Source of the DNA: Sapria himalayana
Lineage: Eukaryota > Streptophyta > Magnoliopsida > Malpighiales > Rafflesiaceae
NCBI GenBank assembly: GCA_029783825.1
Contig: JAREIK010001479.1
Span: 30,102-94,101, forward strand
Direction of reading: 5' to 3'
Length of the DNA stretch: 64,000 bases
Shown: piece by piece, positions 36,901 to 50,823 of the stretch
Numbering within the stretch: position 1 is the first letter of the stretch
Layout: each line of letters starts with the position of its first letter
Notes under the pieces: model-generated
What the model saw: the letters and a program-made list of their open reading frames with translations, nothing else
The model's database searches: none
What the model was told of the DNA's origin: nothing
Translations under genes and position numbers: made by a program

Positions 36901-37526
36901 TCGATCACGTGCACGGTGCATCACAGTCTAGCCCAAAATTCGTAAACCGAGTTGAGATTCCCGAAAAGTCAAACTAAATGATGAAATCGCAACTTTCCGA
37001 GAGAGAAGAGCAAGAGTTTTGAGAGAGAAAAAATCTAAGATTTGAAAGAATAAATATTTATGAAAAACATAATTTTTATAGAGGGGAAATTTTATAGATT
37101 AAAGAAAATAATTTTTTTTTTAAAAAGTCATTTTTTTTATTTTTTTTAATATTTTAGGGGGCATAATCATGAGGGCCGTTGGATTCTGCCCCCTAATCAC
37201 CGTGAACCCACCCGTGACTCGTGAGGGTGCAGGAATCCAGGAGCCACCTAGTCCTAGCCAGGTTTGCGGGTCAGTGGGTGCGGGACTACGGGTGCGGGAT
37301 GCCGGGGCTAGGTGTGAACTGTGAGCGACCGTGCCTACGGGTCGTGCCAAGGGCCACCGAACCGTGCCGGGTCAGGCACGGCACAAGGCCCGGTTGGCCT
37401 CGACACGGCATGGCACGGGTTGTACATTACCGAGGCAAGGCACGAGCCCGGGCATAGGCCCGAGCACGAAACACCGAACAGTGTAGTGTCGTGCCTCGTG
37501 CCGGGTCGGGCCGGTTGGCACCTCTA
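33995..37526 (-). mobile_element. Full-length hAT DNA transposon, 3532 bp
   Basis: Termini are TAGATGTGTCAAAC (left) and, inverted, TAGAGGTGCCAACC (right). The flanking 8-bp target duplication is AATTTCAC (33987-33994) and AATTCCAC (37527-37534), 7 of 8 identical. Subterminal ends are GC-rich and palindromic (cggcacgg, gggccgg). The single gene is a minus-strand transposase (34651-36762) broken by mutations, so the copy is non-autonomous now. Its right flank is a copia relic. A 33-bp tandem repeat (aaataaataaagtaaaa.atttcgttaa) occurs at about 34424-34505. Confidence 0.88.
34651..36762 (-). pseudogene. hAT superfamily transposase, disrupted
   Basis: Would encode the cut-and-paste enzyme that excises and inserts hAT elements in the nucleus, about 700 residues. 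Order seen on the minus strand: VWTHFN and CKYC...GHLKRHAELC (a BED zinc finger, about 36630-36480); SVTSDIWTSHDESSYVCLTSH (RNase H-like core with the family D and W, about 36165-36090); FHVRCICHVINLIVQ (about 35860-35815); a DUF4413-like region ending EMETKYLKYW (about 35390); and a C-terminal hAT dimerisation domain with LQWW...PVLSRM-QDLL-PPVSS (about 35000-34920). The tail is acidic. Damage: a frameshift in a run of A near 36590; another near 35955; disruption near 35795; an in-frame TAG near 35252; and a TGA in place of the conserved Trp after CLKD (34822-34824). Known of family: the Ac/Tag1 group. Confidence 0.88.
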
Positions 37527-37539
37527 AATTCCACCTTAT

Positions 37540-38760
37540 CTCATCCTAGAGAATGATCAAGGACAAAACAAATATATTTAAAAATTTTGAAATGCGATTA
37601 AATAACTTCTCTCTATGATTAGGATATGAAAGAATATATGCTAAGAAATATGAAAAAAAAAATCTAATTGATGATTTAGATTACAGTTAAACTAGTATCT
37701 CCCATAAAATATTTTAAAATACTTTTTTTCACATTTAAGTGTCTGAGTTATTTCAATCAAATATTTATTCTTTATTTCAATAACTTCATAATATTGAGAT
37801 ATGTCAATGCATAGAGTCTGATATGTTATCTTATAATCAAAACAGTAAGTACTAAATTGATCTAACCTATTCTAATATATTAAAATTTTTTAATTTTTTT
37901 ACTTTAATCAAATTAATTTTTTATCATCTTATTAAAAATAAAAAAAAAATAAAAAAAATGACTTATCTTGTAAAATACACATCAATGCATATCTCGAGCA
38001 GTAATCAACAAAATAATCAAATACTTAAGTCCCTCTTTGAACGTTTCTTTACTATGTACTCATATGTCTGAGTATATCAAATCAAATGGGAGCTTACTTA
38101 AGTCAGAATGGCATATGGGATATAAAGTTTTGATAAATTTTCCTAAGTAACATGTCTCATACTATAAGATATAAATATTCTTAAGACTAAGATATAGTAT
38201 TCTCAACTTGATCAATGATTGATGATCAAGTTGTAAATGTATAAGTAAAGAGATCAACATACTTAAATATTTAGTATGATATCTTATCATACAAGAGTAA
38301 ACATACAATTCAATATTTTTAATCTGAAATTTCTCAGAGTTACTTAATCCTGCAAATAAATATTAGTAGAAATAAAAATAAAATCAGAATTGAGTTATCT
38401 GGTAAAAAAACATAAAGTAAACTAACAAAACAATTAATAATAAATAATTTGCGTGAAAATAATAAAGACTCAAGTTAGATACTATTATATCTAATAATTT
38501 TTGAATGTGTATCATTGACTACCATAATATTTTCAAAGCAAAAAAAAATTATGAATTAGGATACAATTACCAATAATAAGAGTATTAGCTATTAGCTTAT
38601 TCATCTATAATTCAAGAATATAAAATATGATTATGAATAAAATAATTGGTAATACCTGAAAGATAAAAATACTCTTTTACTTCCTTGGAGAGAAATTTTG
38701 TATATTCCTCTCTAAAAAATATCATGGTAAGTAAACTCTGTATAGACTCAAGGATGACTA
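37540..38760 (-). pseudogene. Ty1/copia relic D
   Basis: Minus-strand wording near 37800-37720 reads as YEVIEIKNKYLIEIT, the integrase-end motif also found in relics A and B. The segment 38040-38180 resembles the GAG_pre-integrase/integrase stretch of A (25855-25960). It is heavily mutated. The full hAT element ends at its edge. Confidence 0.5.
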
Positions 38761-41100
38761 TGATAGTCAACTTATCTATCTCAGTACTGCGTAAATCTTT
38801 TGACCTCCTCTCTGAAAATAGTATCTAATAATTATCTCTAGTATAACCATTATTTCTATAATATGTACACTATAGAAAAACTATTTTATATATATATATA
38901 CACACACACACACTTGTGTCCTATCACAAATTAGAATTCTTAAAATATAATTCCTTAATTGAAATTAGTGTTTATGAATCCCTAAATTCTCAATTCTACT
39001 CTCAATCAAAAAAATAAATTATATGATTTCTTGAACCAAATCCGTAATAAAGAAATTCTCAAAATTTACTCTTGAAAAATTAGGATTTCAGCATCTTATC
39101 CAATTTTATCATAATATTCATACACAACCCCAAATTTGCATCCAAACATCATGCAATCCTAATGCTAGAGTCATCACAGGTGCTCCAGCAATGTCTTTTG
39201 TTTGTCATCAGTGTCAACATAAGTGGTCATACAACAAAGATTTGACGGCACATATTGATGTGTTTTTCTCCTTCAAAGAGTGTGTGCATGCAGTGTAGCA
39301 CAAACATATATGTGTATTGTGTTGGTAAAATATATGTACTTTCTTTTTCTATGATTTATAACCTCACTATGATATTAAATTATAAATTAATATAAAAAAT
39401 GGAATTTATTAATGCACAATCAAATAACATCATACAAACATGTCCATATAAAATGAATAAAAAAATTGGGTCAGCCAACAAGTTGAGTGTTCTCATAAAA
39501 AATATAAAATAAAATAAAAAAAATTGCAACAACATTCAATGAATATAAAAGATAAATAGTGAAAAAAAAGAGATTACATTTAATATGATTTGACTATTAT
39601 GCAATAAGTTTGAAGTAGGAGAATAAATCTAAAATCAAAAAATAAATCTAAAATAAAAAGATGAATCATGAAGTCTCTAATGCAAGTTATTGCCTTAATG
39701 GATCATGAAGTAACAATTCTATGAGAACCCCAAAATGGTTTTGTTAGTTAGTTTATCCTCATCAATTATTTGTAATGCTCAGTCACTTTTTTAGAAATGC
39801 CTCCCAATAATTTTCTTTTGTATTACTCATCCTTCTTTAATATGTGCATTAAATTGAGACTCAAATATCTTTGTCTCGACTATGACTAGTACTCCCCCAG
39901 TCACCATTATGTGTTGAATATATATCAAAGTAATCAATGATGTAACTCTAATTTGTTAGAAAATACTCTATCACGCAAAGATTGATTATGAAATATTAAG
40001 AAACTATCTAATATTGAGTACACAAACATTATATCAAAAAGTTATTTTATAAGTCTCACTCTCTCAGACACATTGACTTATACTAGTAAAACCTCCAAGA
40101 GTTTTGTAACAACAAATTAGAGTCCTAATTATATCAAAGTGAGTAGTGGCTTAGACTCTCCAAGCTCCTCTAGTCCTAATCCCATAAACTATGAAACTGC
40201 TTTGTATGTATGTATCTTTAGAATGAGCATAGAAATGTTACTAATTCTCATAGAATTTAACATGTCGTACAAAATGAGAAAACAAACTACTCAATTTGAT
40301 AGATTATTATATTGTGATCAAAAGACCATCATTTTATAATCATATCTCCATCTTATAGCCAGAAACTTCAATTTGTAGTCAATTATAATCATTTCTCCTT
40401 CATCTTATTCTTATCCCTTAATCAAAGAGTCATGTTCAAACTCATGTAGCTCCCTATGAATAGTTTATGTCAAAGCCTCCATAAAATTATAAATCATACT
40501 CATTGCACACAGTTCTCACTTAGCAAAAGATCTAAGAGAAATTAACATCTCAATAATTTTATCCTCATAAGTCAAAAATACTACGTTTGTTGAATTTAAA
40601 ACTCAAGACTTAATACCCTTAAATAAAAATATTTGTCATTACACTAAGACTTATCCTCGAATATATGAATAAATATAACAAATGTACAGCATATCATGGA
40701 AGTAACTTAATAATCACACCAAGTCACTATACGCTTTGCACATACACCGTACACACTACATTTAACAAACCCACGACAAACTATAATAACTTGCATAATC
40801 ATTGCACCCATGGGGCACCTCTACTACACACAAGGGGCACCTTTTCTACAACAACACACTCACAAAGCATACTTCATCAACCAATCAAAGTGCACTTTTG
40901 TGAACTTTTGCACACAATATGCACCTTCAATGCCCAGATAGTGCACCATGCACATCGATACAATTAACAATGATGTCAATCACCAATGGTGGACACGCAA
41001 AGAAGATACACGTCCATGCACAATTACACATGCATGCACACATGCACACATACATTGTGATGTTGAAGTGCCCTCCCCTCTCAAGCTTACCTAGGAATTA
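38760..41100. other. AT-rich intergenic DNA, TGCAC-rich at the right end
   Basis: No supported gene. A (TA)n(CA)n microsatellite lies at 38889-38913. Stop-broken, copia-gag-like wording may be present on the minus strand at 40200-40640 but cannot be confirmed. 40700-41060 is unusually rich in gcac/tgcaca words, like the edge of the 23-bp minisatellite. The open frames there (40665-40967) are compositional. Confidence 0.5.
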
Positions 41101-44100
41101 ACCTCTATATCATGTTGTTGAGATTTGATTTTTTTTCTATTAATTATTTATTTCATTTGCTTTTTTTATTATTTGGGAGTATTCGATATGAGCTACCCTA
41201 AACTATATATATATGTATGTATGTATTTTATATTGTATTCTAAAATAATCTTTTCAAATTAATAAAATTTCATTTTTTCTATTCTATCATCCCTCACTCT
41301 TCTTCTTCCCAAAAACCTCTTTAACCAACCCCTAGATTTTTGAACATCATATCAAAGCAATGTTTTTGACAAAGTGGTGGCAACATTGGAGTGTATGGGT
41401 GATGTTGCACCCAATGGAAGTGCCGACAACAATAATCATCAATAGTTTGGGGTGATGGTGATAGCACCTTCATACTATAATATTGAAATACTCCATACAA
41501 TGGGTAATTTAATTTTTTTTCTTGGTGTTCCATGGTCATATCATCTAACTGTTGACAATTTCTTTCGGGTGAGAATAAATGTTTTCAAGCACACGATGAC
41601 TGCCATTGCAATGCAAGTATGGAAGCTCTTATGTGGGTATTCAAATATTGTATTAGTGTTTCTTGGGTTTCTGTCAATATGTGCATGTTTTAAAATATTT
41701 AAAATCTCTATTTTAAAAAAAAGTGCATAAAATCATTATGGTTTGGATGCTTTTTTTTGTTTCTGATTGATATTGATGTGGAAGTGTCATATTGTAAGAT
41801 AAAAAAGAAAAAATAATTGAAATCAGAATAAAACCACTAGGAATAATTTAGTAGAAATTGAAAATAAATACATACTCCCTTTGAAATATGTTGATGTGGA
41901 TTTAATTCATGATCCAAGGATATATAGGTTATTTATTGAAAATTACACCTCAAAAGTAAGATTGATAAGTAGATGATAATTAACACCCAAATATTAGCAT
42001 ACTTATGGTAATTGATTGATCTCAATATATCGAGTATATTTAGCTATTGCAACACTTGCAAGAGAGTTAGTAACTTGATTGCTTCAATGTATTCATTGGA
42101 GGCATTTCATTAATATCATAAAATTATTGAATTACTAAAGTGCAAATTGAATAACTAGGATGAGATGACTCATTATACAACTTATACACAACTATGAGAG
42201 AAGATTATTGATGTGATACTTATGTTAACAGATCAATTTTTATTGAGAAGAATTGACAAACAAATTTATAGCATCCTTTATATATATTTATTGAGAAAAT
42301 AATATGTTGTTTAGTGAACATAGATTCTTAAAGAAAAGACATTTGTGCTTCTCTTAGAAATTTGTCAAAAAATGAATCGGGCATCAACAATTATTCCTCA
42401 ATCAAAAAGAATTGGTATGATTAATCATAAAATTGTGATGATTTCATCACATAGTGCAGTTAGAAACTAAGAGAACTGGTAGAAGTACTCCAAAAGGCTA
42501 AAAGGTGATAGTGATATTTTTTGTAGGAAATTGGCACTTATGAAAAAGAGGTATTGAACATTGAACTTTGTGTTACAATGGACTTTTTGAAGTTCAGAAA
42601 TTATATTGTATACTTGTGCTTAATACTATTACATTGATACTTTTTTAGAAAGAATATGTTAGCTTGTTCTTTGGGTACTACTAGCCCAAAAACATTTGTA
42701 TTCACCATTTGTTCTACTCACCACCTCACTCAAGATTTTTGGATAGTATAATCAAGAACAAATACTCATGCCATAGATAATCATATTTTATTTATTTTTT
42801 TGTGTAGACACTAGAACTTATGATATTGTCATGTACAGTGGCACAATTGAACAAATCAAGAGGCATGGCAATATCAATGTTAGTATTTTCTTTTTGCCAC
42901 ATTTTATATATATCAGAATTACATTATATTTTATTTTTTATCAGTTATTTTATGAAATAACAAGATTATAATATTATTTTTTATTTTTCTAGTATTTTTT
43001 ATGCATAATCACAAGAATCCTTTTAAATACATGCCTATTGTTGATCAACTAGTGATTCACTCTTGATTGATATATTTTTCATTGCACAAGCTGAATATTC
43101 TAGAATCAAGCATCAATTGATTAACAATTTTTATTATGAAATGTATTAGTTAGGGAAACATAATAGTACTTTCTATCTGACATATAATGAAAGTAATAGA
43201 AAAAATTAATTTTATCTAATTCACTCAAACATTTAGGAACCTGTGAAATAACTATATATGATAACCTGAGATATTTTTTTTAAATGATTGTATTTGATTT
43301 ACATAGCTATCAACATTTAAAGAAGGATCTCAAATTTTTTTCGTTTTTATGAAACCTTATGAAAAAAAAAACTTAGTTAGAATATGTATCAAAATATAAA
43401 AAATAATTATAATTTAGAATATATTTCTAGTCAATTTTATTATTTCTTTGAGTAGCATGAAATGATTCATTAAATATTTTGTGTTGATACTCTTACACAT
43501 AATACCATACTAAAAAAACTGACACCTAGTTGAAACAGCAATAACACTTACTTTTAAAGAAGTATGCTTATATGCTTTTGAAGAGAAGTAATTTTAAACA
43601 ATAACTTTCTAATCAATTAAAAGTCATATTTCATTTTATTAGAACATGTCTCATTTTAACTTGTATATCCATGATAGAGACTTTCATATTTCACTTAAAA
43701 TTTTTGGATATACTTATTATATTCATAATCTCTCGTTATATAGAAAAAGATAATTGCACATTTTACCAAGTATACCTCACCGAGTATTATAGTACTCATA
43801 AAAGATATACATGATTATTCACCGGAGATTATGCGGTCATTACAAGTGATGATATGATATTCTTTGAGGGTTAGTCTTCTTTAAGGACTCAATTATCAAA
43901 AACATATCATCAGATATTATTGTGATAAACTCATTTACATGTACAGTTGTTACTCTATTTGGATGAATAACTACTAACCCTGCCCATATGCATACTCCAA
44001 ATACCACTAGCACAACTAAATTTGAGAATAGTGATACAATTCCTTAAAATGGTGCACCAAAGAGAGGATCCTATTGTGTCTTTCAGTAGTCACAAGGTAT

Positions 44101-44640
44101 GAATCTCCTCAAGAAAGAGAGATGAAGGTTGAAAAATCTATTAGTTTTAATCTAAAAGTATATACTAGAAAAATTTATTTACATTTTTTCTCAGATGAGT
44201 TTTCTATTATATCAACTAACATATTTCGAAATAACAATTTACACCTTCCAATTATATTACAGAATGAACTAATGAAATGTTTTACTTAGCATTCTTTATC
44301 TCAATTTCTATCATATTTTCAATTTGAAATTATATATTCTAGTTTCTTGTCAATAATTGATAATAAAAAAAAATTATACATCTTCTCTAAAACACTTAGT
44401 CATTTAGGATAATGACTAACTATGTTTGATTAACTGAATACAATCATATTTAATCATACATAGAAACTCATTCAAAATTTTATGGATAAACTAGTAATAA
44501 AATGTAGCTAAGAATACATGATGAAGACAAAACCTTAGAAAAAAATTGATCAGCTCAATATTAAGTCAATATCAAAGAAATTTTTACAAACTTATAATAT
44601 TGACTACTAAGATACATTCTCCATTGGAGTGAAAGGAGAA
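41100..44640. other. AT-rich intergenic DNA, nothing recognised
   Basis: Short frames (41321-41539 minus, 41452-41730 plus, 44074-44289 plus) show no domain. No RNA gene, LTR pair or terminal inverted repeat was recognised. It is probably old transposon remnants. Confidence 0.5.
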
Positions 44641-44649
44641 GCTTATGGT

Positions 44650-45490
44650 GTTGATGATTAGAACACATTCGAAACCAAATTTTGAATTCAAAAATAGCAT
44701 TTTCATTTTATTATTTTTAATCTACAACTTGTATGTATATATATTTACATGTGTGTATATATAAAGAAACACACACACATATATATATATATAAACCTAT
44801 ATAGCATGTTTATATATAAACATATATATATATAAAGATTTATATGTGTAAATGAATATATATATATATATATTTAATTTTATATATATATATATATCTA
44901 TATCTATAAATATATATATATATATACACACACATATAATTATAAGTTATATATATACAGATATTTATAAGTTACATATATATGTATATTTATAGGTTAT
45001 ATATAATGCATTTTTTTCTGTTACATATACACATGTGCATATTTATCGGGTATATATATGCATATTTATCGGGTATATATAAGCATATTTATAGGTTACA
45101 TATATATATATATATGAATATTTATAGGTTATATATATTTATATTAATATGTTTTATATATATATTTATTTATTTATTTCTTTCTTTCTTTATTTATATG
45201 TTATATATATATTTTTCATTTATTTATTTCTTTATTTATAATTTTTATATATATGTATATATATATATATATATATGTATGTATTTTTATATGTTTTTTA
45301 AAACATGTTACAAAATTAGTTTGTTAAAGTAACACTTTGAGGGCAAAACTAGGTTTCTGATTTTGAATGCATCAAAATGTAATTATTTTATATTTTGGTA
45401 TATTTTTCTTAAATATTATATATTATATATTTAGGTTTTTTTTATGTAAACAATTTCTAAATAGTGCACCAAAATATAAATTTCCCTTCA
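44650..45490. mobile_element. Inverted-repeat element with microsatellite interior, copy 1
   Basis: The left side (cgaaaccaaattttgaattc, ttttaatctacaacttgt) matches 54630-54715 of copy 2. The right side (ttttcttaaatattata, tagtgcaccaaaatataaat) matches 55090-55165. The right end inverted reads GGGAAATTTATATTTTGG. The interior is expanded (TA)n, acacac and tatgtata DNA at 44740-45290, so frame 44982-45332 is not a gene. The left terminus is missing. Confidence 0.55.
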
Positions 45491-46400
45491 CATTAGATCA
45501 ATATGGCTAATTTTTGTGACTACCCAGCCTGACCATGCTTGTATGGGCTAGGCAATTCAAATTATCATGTAAACCTACTAACTTTAAATACTATAAATGT
45601 CCTCCTAAGGCTTGCTTCAAGAATGAAACAAAGAGAGAGAAAGAGAGAAGTGAGAAAAAAGATAAATGATAAAAAATAAAAAAAAGAATAATATTAATAA
45701 TGAAAAAGTTAATTTTTTTAAAAAATACATAATTTTATATATGTAATGTGGGTGGCCCATAAATTGGGTGCTCTCAAATAATATAAAAAATAAAAAAACA
45801 AAATTTAAAAACTATAAAATTCAACACCATCTTCAAGGGCATATATATCATAAATTATTAACTTTAAAAAGATGAAAGTGATCTAGAATCCTCTGAGAGT
45901 TGTCGTCAAGATGTTTGTAGTTTGTTTACTAATACATTAGGAATCAATGAGTTTAACTAAAATTTGTTTATTCACTTATAAAATAATGATACATAAGTTA
46001 TATTAATCAAATTATTCTAGATTTTCTCTCAAATTAAGTGGAAATAAACCTCTATGTTATCTGCTCATAGAATAATAAGCTAACAATAATATATTAATTA
46101 TCTAGCTATCACAATAAAGTAGCATCAATCTTTAAACTGGTAGGTAAATTTTCTTTAAAAAATATTTACTCCATTAGAGCTCAAAAAGCAGACAACATAA
46201 CTCTATACTATGAATTTGTATTGGATCTCAAAATATCTATTTGTGTCTTATTTTTCCATGAGATGAGGTTACATTAAGAAAAACACAAACATATAACATA
46301 TCTTTTTTACATAATCATAAGAGTCTAACTAAAATTTAAATATATCATTAATTGACTATGTGCACAATCTCTAAATGTGTAACCCTGTGTTTGGAACATT
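45490..46400. other. AT-rich intergenic DNA, no gene
   Basis: It includes a motif, cataaattgggtgctctcaa (45751-45770), recurring in similar form near 27957, 39476 and 52381. These are probably dispersed ends of one repeat class. Confidence 0.45.
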
Positions 46401-47187
46401 TTTCGCATACCAAGGAATTTTAAGCACTATATTCATATAAATATATCTAAGATAATATAAAAAATAATTAATTATATTAATAACATAAATAATGTTAGGC
46501 CTTATTACTACTAGATAGTCTTATTTTCTTATGATCATCCTATATCTAGAAAAGTCAAATGACAAACCAATATGTATAGATAAGTCTACACCTAAATTAA
46601 GTAGTGACAACAACTGAACATTCTGACATACTAATATCACATAAAAATGTAAAACAAACATATTACCTTAATACCAAGAAAAAATATAAAATATCTCAAA
46701 TCTTTCATTTAAAACTCTATTTATAGAAATGATTTAAATTTAGATGTGTTCAATTGATAATTCCCTATAATCTGAATTTCAACAACATATATAACTAGTA
46801 TCGCATATTCACATCCTAATCTACATCAAAAAAATAAAATAATATGACACATATCTCCTAAGATCAAATATAATAAGTACCATTAAAAATTTATTAAATT
46901 ATAATCTATGAGATTGCTTGATGCCATAAAAAGCCTTTCATCATTTATATACCATACATGTGGTCCCAAAAAGAATAAATAATGATGACCATTGCATAAA
47001 TAATTTTTTTTCTTGATCACCATAGATGAATACATTCTTTACATCTAATTGAGACAGATAAATTATGAATTGTTGTAATATAAAATAATCTAATAGTTGT
47101 CATCGTGATCACAAGAGAGGTGTTCCAATAATCAAAATCATAAGTTTGTGTATAACCTCTTAATATCAACTTAGTTTTGAGTCGATC

Positions 47188-47554
47188 TAAGCTTGGGCCT
47201 GGCCCATTTTAGGCATGCCTGGCCCAGCATGGCACGCTACCATAGCGTGCTTGGGCCCATATCGGGCACACCCTCTGCACGAATCATGTCGTGCAGTGCT
47301 GAGGGTTTTTGACTCACGTGCCGTGCCAGGCACGGCACGGGTGCCTAGCACGTGGGCAAGAGACAGGTGACCACGCACCAAGCGCACCCAACGGAGAGAT
47401 GACGTGGCGATGCCCGACGAGCGATGACTCAATATGCTCAACGGACGACAACGGCACGTTGGCGCGACACCGAAATCCTAATTTTTTAAAAAATTAACTG
47501 ACCCAACCCAAACTGAGCCAAACCAACCAAAACCTAGCCCGTTTGACACCTCTA
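47188..47554. mobile_element. hAT-type MITE, 367 bp, perfect 8-bp target duplication
   Basis: The flanks are AGTCGATC at 47180-47187 and AGTCGATC at 47555-47562, identical. The right end is CCCGTTTGACACCTCTA; the left end is degenerate (TAAGCTTGGGCCTGG). The related copia relic A has a single gagtcgatcaatctttttctc at about 24548, the unfilled site. The insertion splits the reverse-transcriptase region of relic B. Frames 47187-47441 and 47309-47497 lie within it and are not genes. Confidence 0.9.
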
Positions 47555-49463
47555 AGTCGATCAGCCTTTTACTCTGGTCTCATCTTTAAATGATTTACCC
47601 ATCTACATCTTGCTACTAACTTACCTACTAATTTTGAAATGAGATTTCATATATGATTAGATATGATTACCCTCAATTCTTCAAATATAATAGATCATCA
47701 TCCTAAATATCTAAGTGTCTTAAAAAAAATATCTATGATTCTGAAATTATAAAGTAGAATAAAAAATAGAATAACAATTGACATATCAGATGTAATACAA
47801 TCATAAACACTTAGAATAAAAAAGTCCCAAGTCCAAGTCGCACTACCCAATGAGAGGTATCATTATTGTCCTAAAGATCAATCATATCAGATGTAGGCAT
47901 GTGTGTAGGGTCGGTTATTACTCCTCTATATAGAATAACAATTAGACAAAAAAAATAGTCTACTACTATAGTATTTAAAGATTTATTCTCTTTTACAAAG
48001 TCCTTAAAATAGGACATATCCTCAATGAATGTGACATAAACACTTGTATTAACCCTTTTAGTCTCTAGTGAACATCACTTATATCCCTTCTATGTATTAG
48101 AGTATACAATGAAGGTTCAATTTATGACATTTGTTTTCATATTCACTTTGCTTGGAGAGATCTTGAACATATTAAGTATACATAAAAATCTTGAATAAAA
48201 AAATTAAAAAAATATCTTTCTTGAGTATACCAGCTAATATAACATATAATCTAAGAGAATATTGGTTGATTAAAAAGTTAAGGATTAACACTTCTCCCCA
48301 AAAGTGTCTAGGCACACTCCTATGAAATAGGAATATCCTAATTATTTCAACCAGATATTTGTTCTTTCTCTCAACTATCTCATTATGTGCAAAAATAATA
48401 ATACATGATGTTAGATAAATCATCACTTACTCCTCAAAAAAATAAAAAAAACTAATAAGAAGTATATTCTAATACATCATCACTCTTCAACATTTTAATA
48501 ACATATCAAAACTAAATATTTATTATTAAATAAAATTTCATAAAAATAAAAAAAATTAAGATTTTTTTCTTAAATACTGATAATCATATAAATCAAGTAT
48601 AATGATCAATAAAAATAATTAAATATCACAAATCATAATATGTGATTATCCTATATGGACTTAAAATATATGAGTGAATCAGAATGAATTTGTCTCACAT
48701 GCCTACTAGTACTCTCCTGACATGCTAAATATAAAATTTTAATATATTTTCCTAAATGACAAGTCTTATAATCAATAGAAAACACTTCTTTGATGCTTGA
48801 TTCTAAAATATTTAGTTTATCTAGTGATAAATATCTAAGTCGAGAATAAATTACTGGTAAATAAATAATAGATAAGTATCTAAAAAGTTTAATGTAAGTC
48901 GAGAAGAACAACTACAATTAATCTCATTCAATTCTAAAGGAAGTTATCTAGTCAAATGAGCCTATATAAAATATCAATAAATAAGAAAATAATAACATGT
49001 CAATGTTGCTTCGTAAAATAACTAATAAAAAATAAAATATAATAAAACTCTAAAACATATATGATATGCATCAAAAAGAAAATACTGACATTAATATTGT
49101 CATTTCCTTTAGCCCATATAATTGTGTCAATGGGCATAATATTATCAAAAATTCTGGACTCAACAAAAAAAATAAAAATAAGCAATTAGCCATCACATGG
49201 GTATTCGCTTTTGAATCTACTATCCAAAATTCTAGAGTAATGGTGAACAAAAAATATAATAAATACAGACATTTTAAAGTCAATAACATGATAAATAACA
49301 TGACTAGTAATACCTAAAAAATAATATCTAGCATATTCCTCCTAAAAAAACATTAGTATAACATGATTAGTTAATATGTTAGTAGAAAACCAGCATGAGT
49401 ACATAAGGTCTAGTAATCTATGATAGAGTTTTCAAATGCATTATCAAGGCATGCCTTCACACG

Positions 49464-49501
49464 CACCTCAAGGCAAAACACGAAGGAAATGCCTTGAGGT
49501 G
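49464..49501. repeat. 11-bp perfect inverted repeat near the element end
   Basis: CACCTCAAGGC (49464-49474) and GCCTTGAGGTG (49491-49501) form a stem with a 16-base loop just inside the left end of the 2.1-kb element. Subterminal palindromes of this kind are common in hAT elements. Confidence 0.8.
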
Positions 49502-49609
49502 TCTAAAAAAAGTAACACACATAAAAAGAATAAGCCTATTTTTATTAAATGTATTTGAGGTGCACTTTGATCATGTCTTTCACACCTTAAAGAAGAATGC
49601 TTATGTTCT

Positions 49610-49740
49610 TGGAATGAGCTTGGACAACTCATTAATAAAATGAACTTGGACATCTCATTTGAGAAATGAGCTTGGACATCTCATTTGAGGAACAAGCTTG
49701 GACAGCTCATTTGAGGAACAAGCTTGGACATCGTGTTCTT
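49610..49740. repeat. 26-bp tandem repeat, about five units
   Basis: Units of the form agcttggacatctcatttga plus six bases repeat head to tail. The second to fourth are the best preserved; the edges are diverged. Confidence 0.8.
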
Positions 49741-50370
49741 GGAACAATCATGGGTAGCTCGTTCGCGTGTGTGTGTGTGTACATACATATACATGCATAT
49801 ATTTATATGTATATACATATACATATTGATTTTTTAAAATTTTAAACAATTAAATTCTAATTTTTTTAAAATTACTTTAAAAGATTATTGATTTTTTAAA
49901 ATTTAAATAAATTAAATTCTAACTTTTATTTTTAAAATTTTTTTAATTATGTATTGTTATTATGTTGTCGTCAATTATAGTATTATATAAAAATATGAAT
50001 ATTATTATTTTTTTTTTAGAAAGAGTTCGTTCAAAAAATTTAAGAAAAAATTTAATGTAGAAATATATTATTAAAATTTTCGGAAAACAATATTTGAGAT
50101 ACATATTTTGTAATGAAATATACATAGAAAAAGTGAATAGATTCAACCATCACTTAGCCAGATCTCATAAAAATATGAAACCATTCACCAAAATTTATGA
50201 AGATTATAGATTAAAATGAAAGAGGCATTAGTTAATTTTAAAATTCAAAATACAAAAAAAAAACTCCAATAAATTAATAAGAGTTCAACTTCAATGTAAG
50301 AAAGTATCTTCTCCAAGCAATAGGTACCTTAGAAAATGGGAATTAAAGTGAAAGTGAGGAACCTATTCCT

Positions 50371-50657
50371 AAGGAACCCATTAATAAATTTATCACTAAT
50401 AACCTTATCAAAATACTTTAACTTAAAGGTGGAAACAAGAATATATATATATATAATTGATAGATTTATGTATTTAAAAAGACTCATAATCAACATTATG
50501 GATTATTTTTATTGGTTCCTATGATAGATTCTATTATAAATTTTGGACCTAAGTTTAAGTTTTTATCGTTACATGAATTGAGAAAGGAACCCATTAATAA
50601 ATTTATCACTAATAACCTTATCAAATACTTAAAATTTAAAGTGGAAACAAGAATATA

Positions 50658-50688
<31 letters not shown>

Positions 50689-50823
50689 TATATAAAATTG
50701 ATAAATTTATATTTTAAAATGACTCGTAATCAACATTATGAATTATTTTTACTGGATTCCTATGATAGATTCTATTATAAATTTTAGACCCAAGTTTAAG
50801 TTTTTATCTTTACATGAATTGAT
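50371..50823. repeat. Tandem duplication, period 213 bp, with (TA)n
   Basis: aaggaacccattaataaatt begins at 50371 and again at 50584. Both halves contain gaaacaagaatatatat, a (TA)n run, aatcaacattatg, and tatgatagattctattataa. The (TA)n is longer in the second half. Confidence 0.88.

Noticed and set aside
39180..39300. Possible retroviral-type zinc knuckle (CHQCQHKWSYNKD, plus strand)
   Set aside because: Spacing does not fit C-x2-C-x4-H-x4-C, and there is no supporting gag sequence around it.
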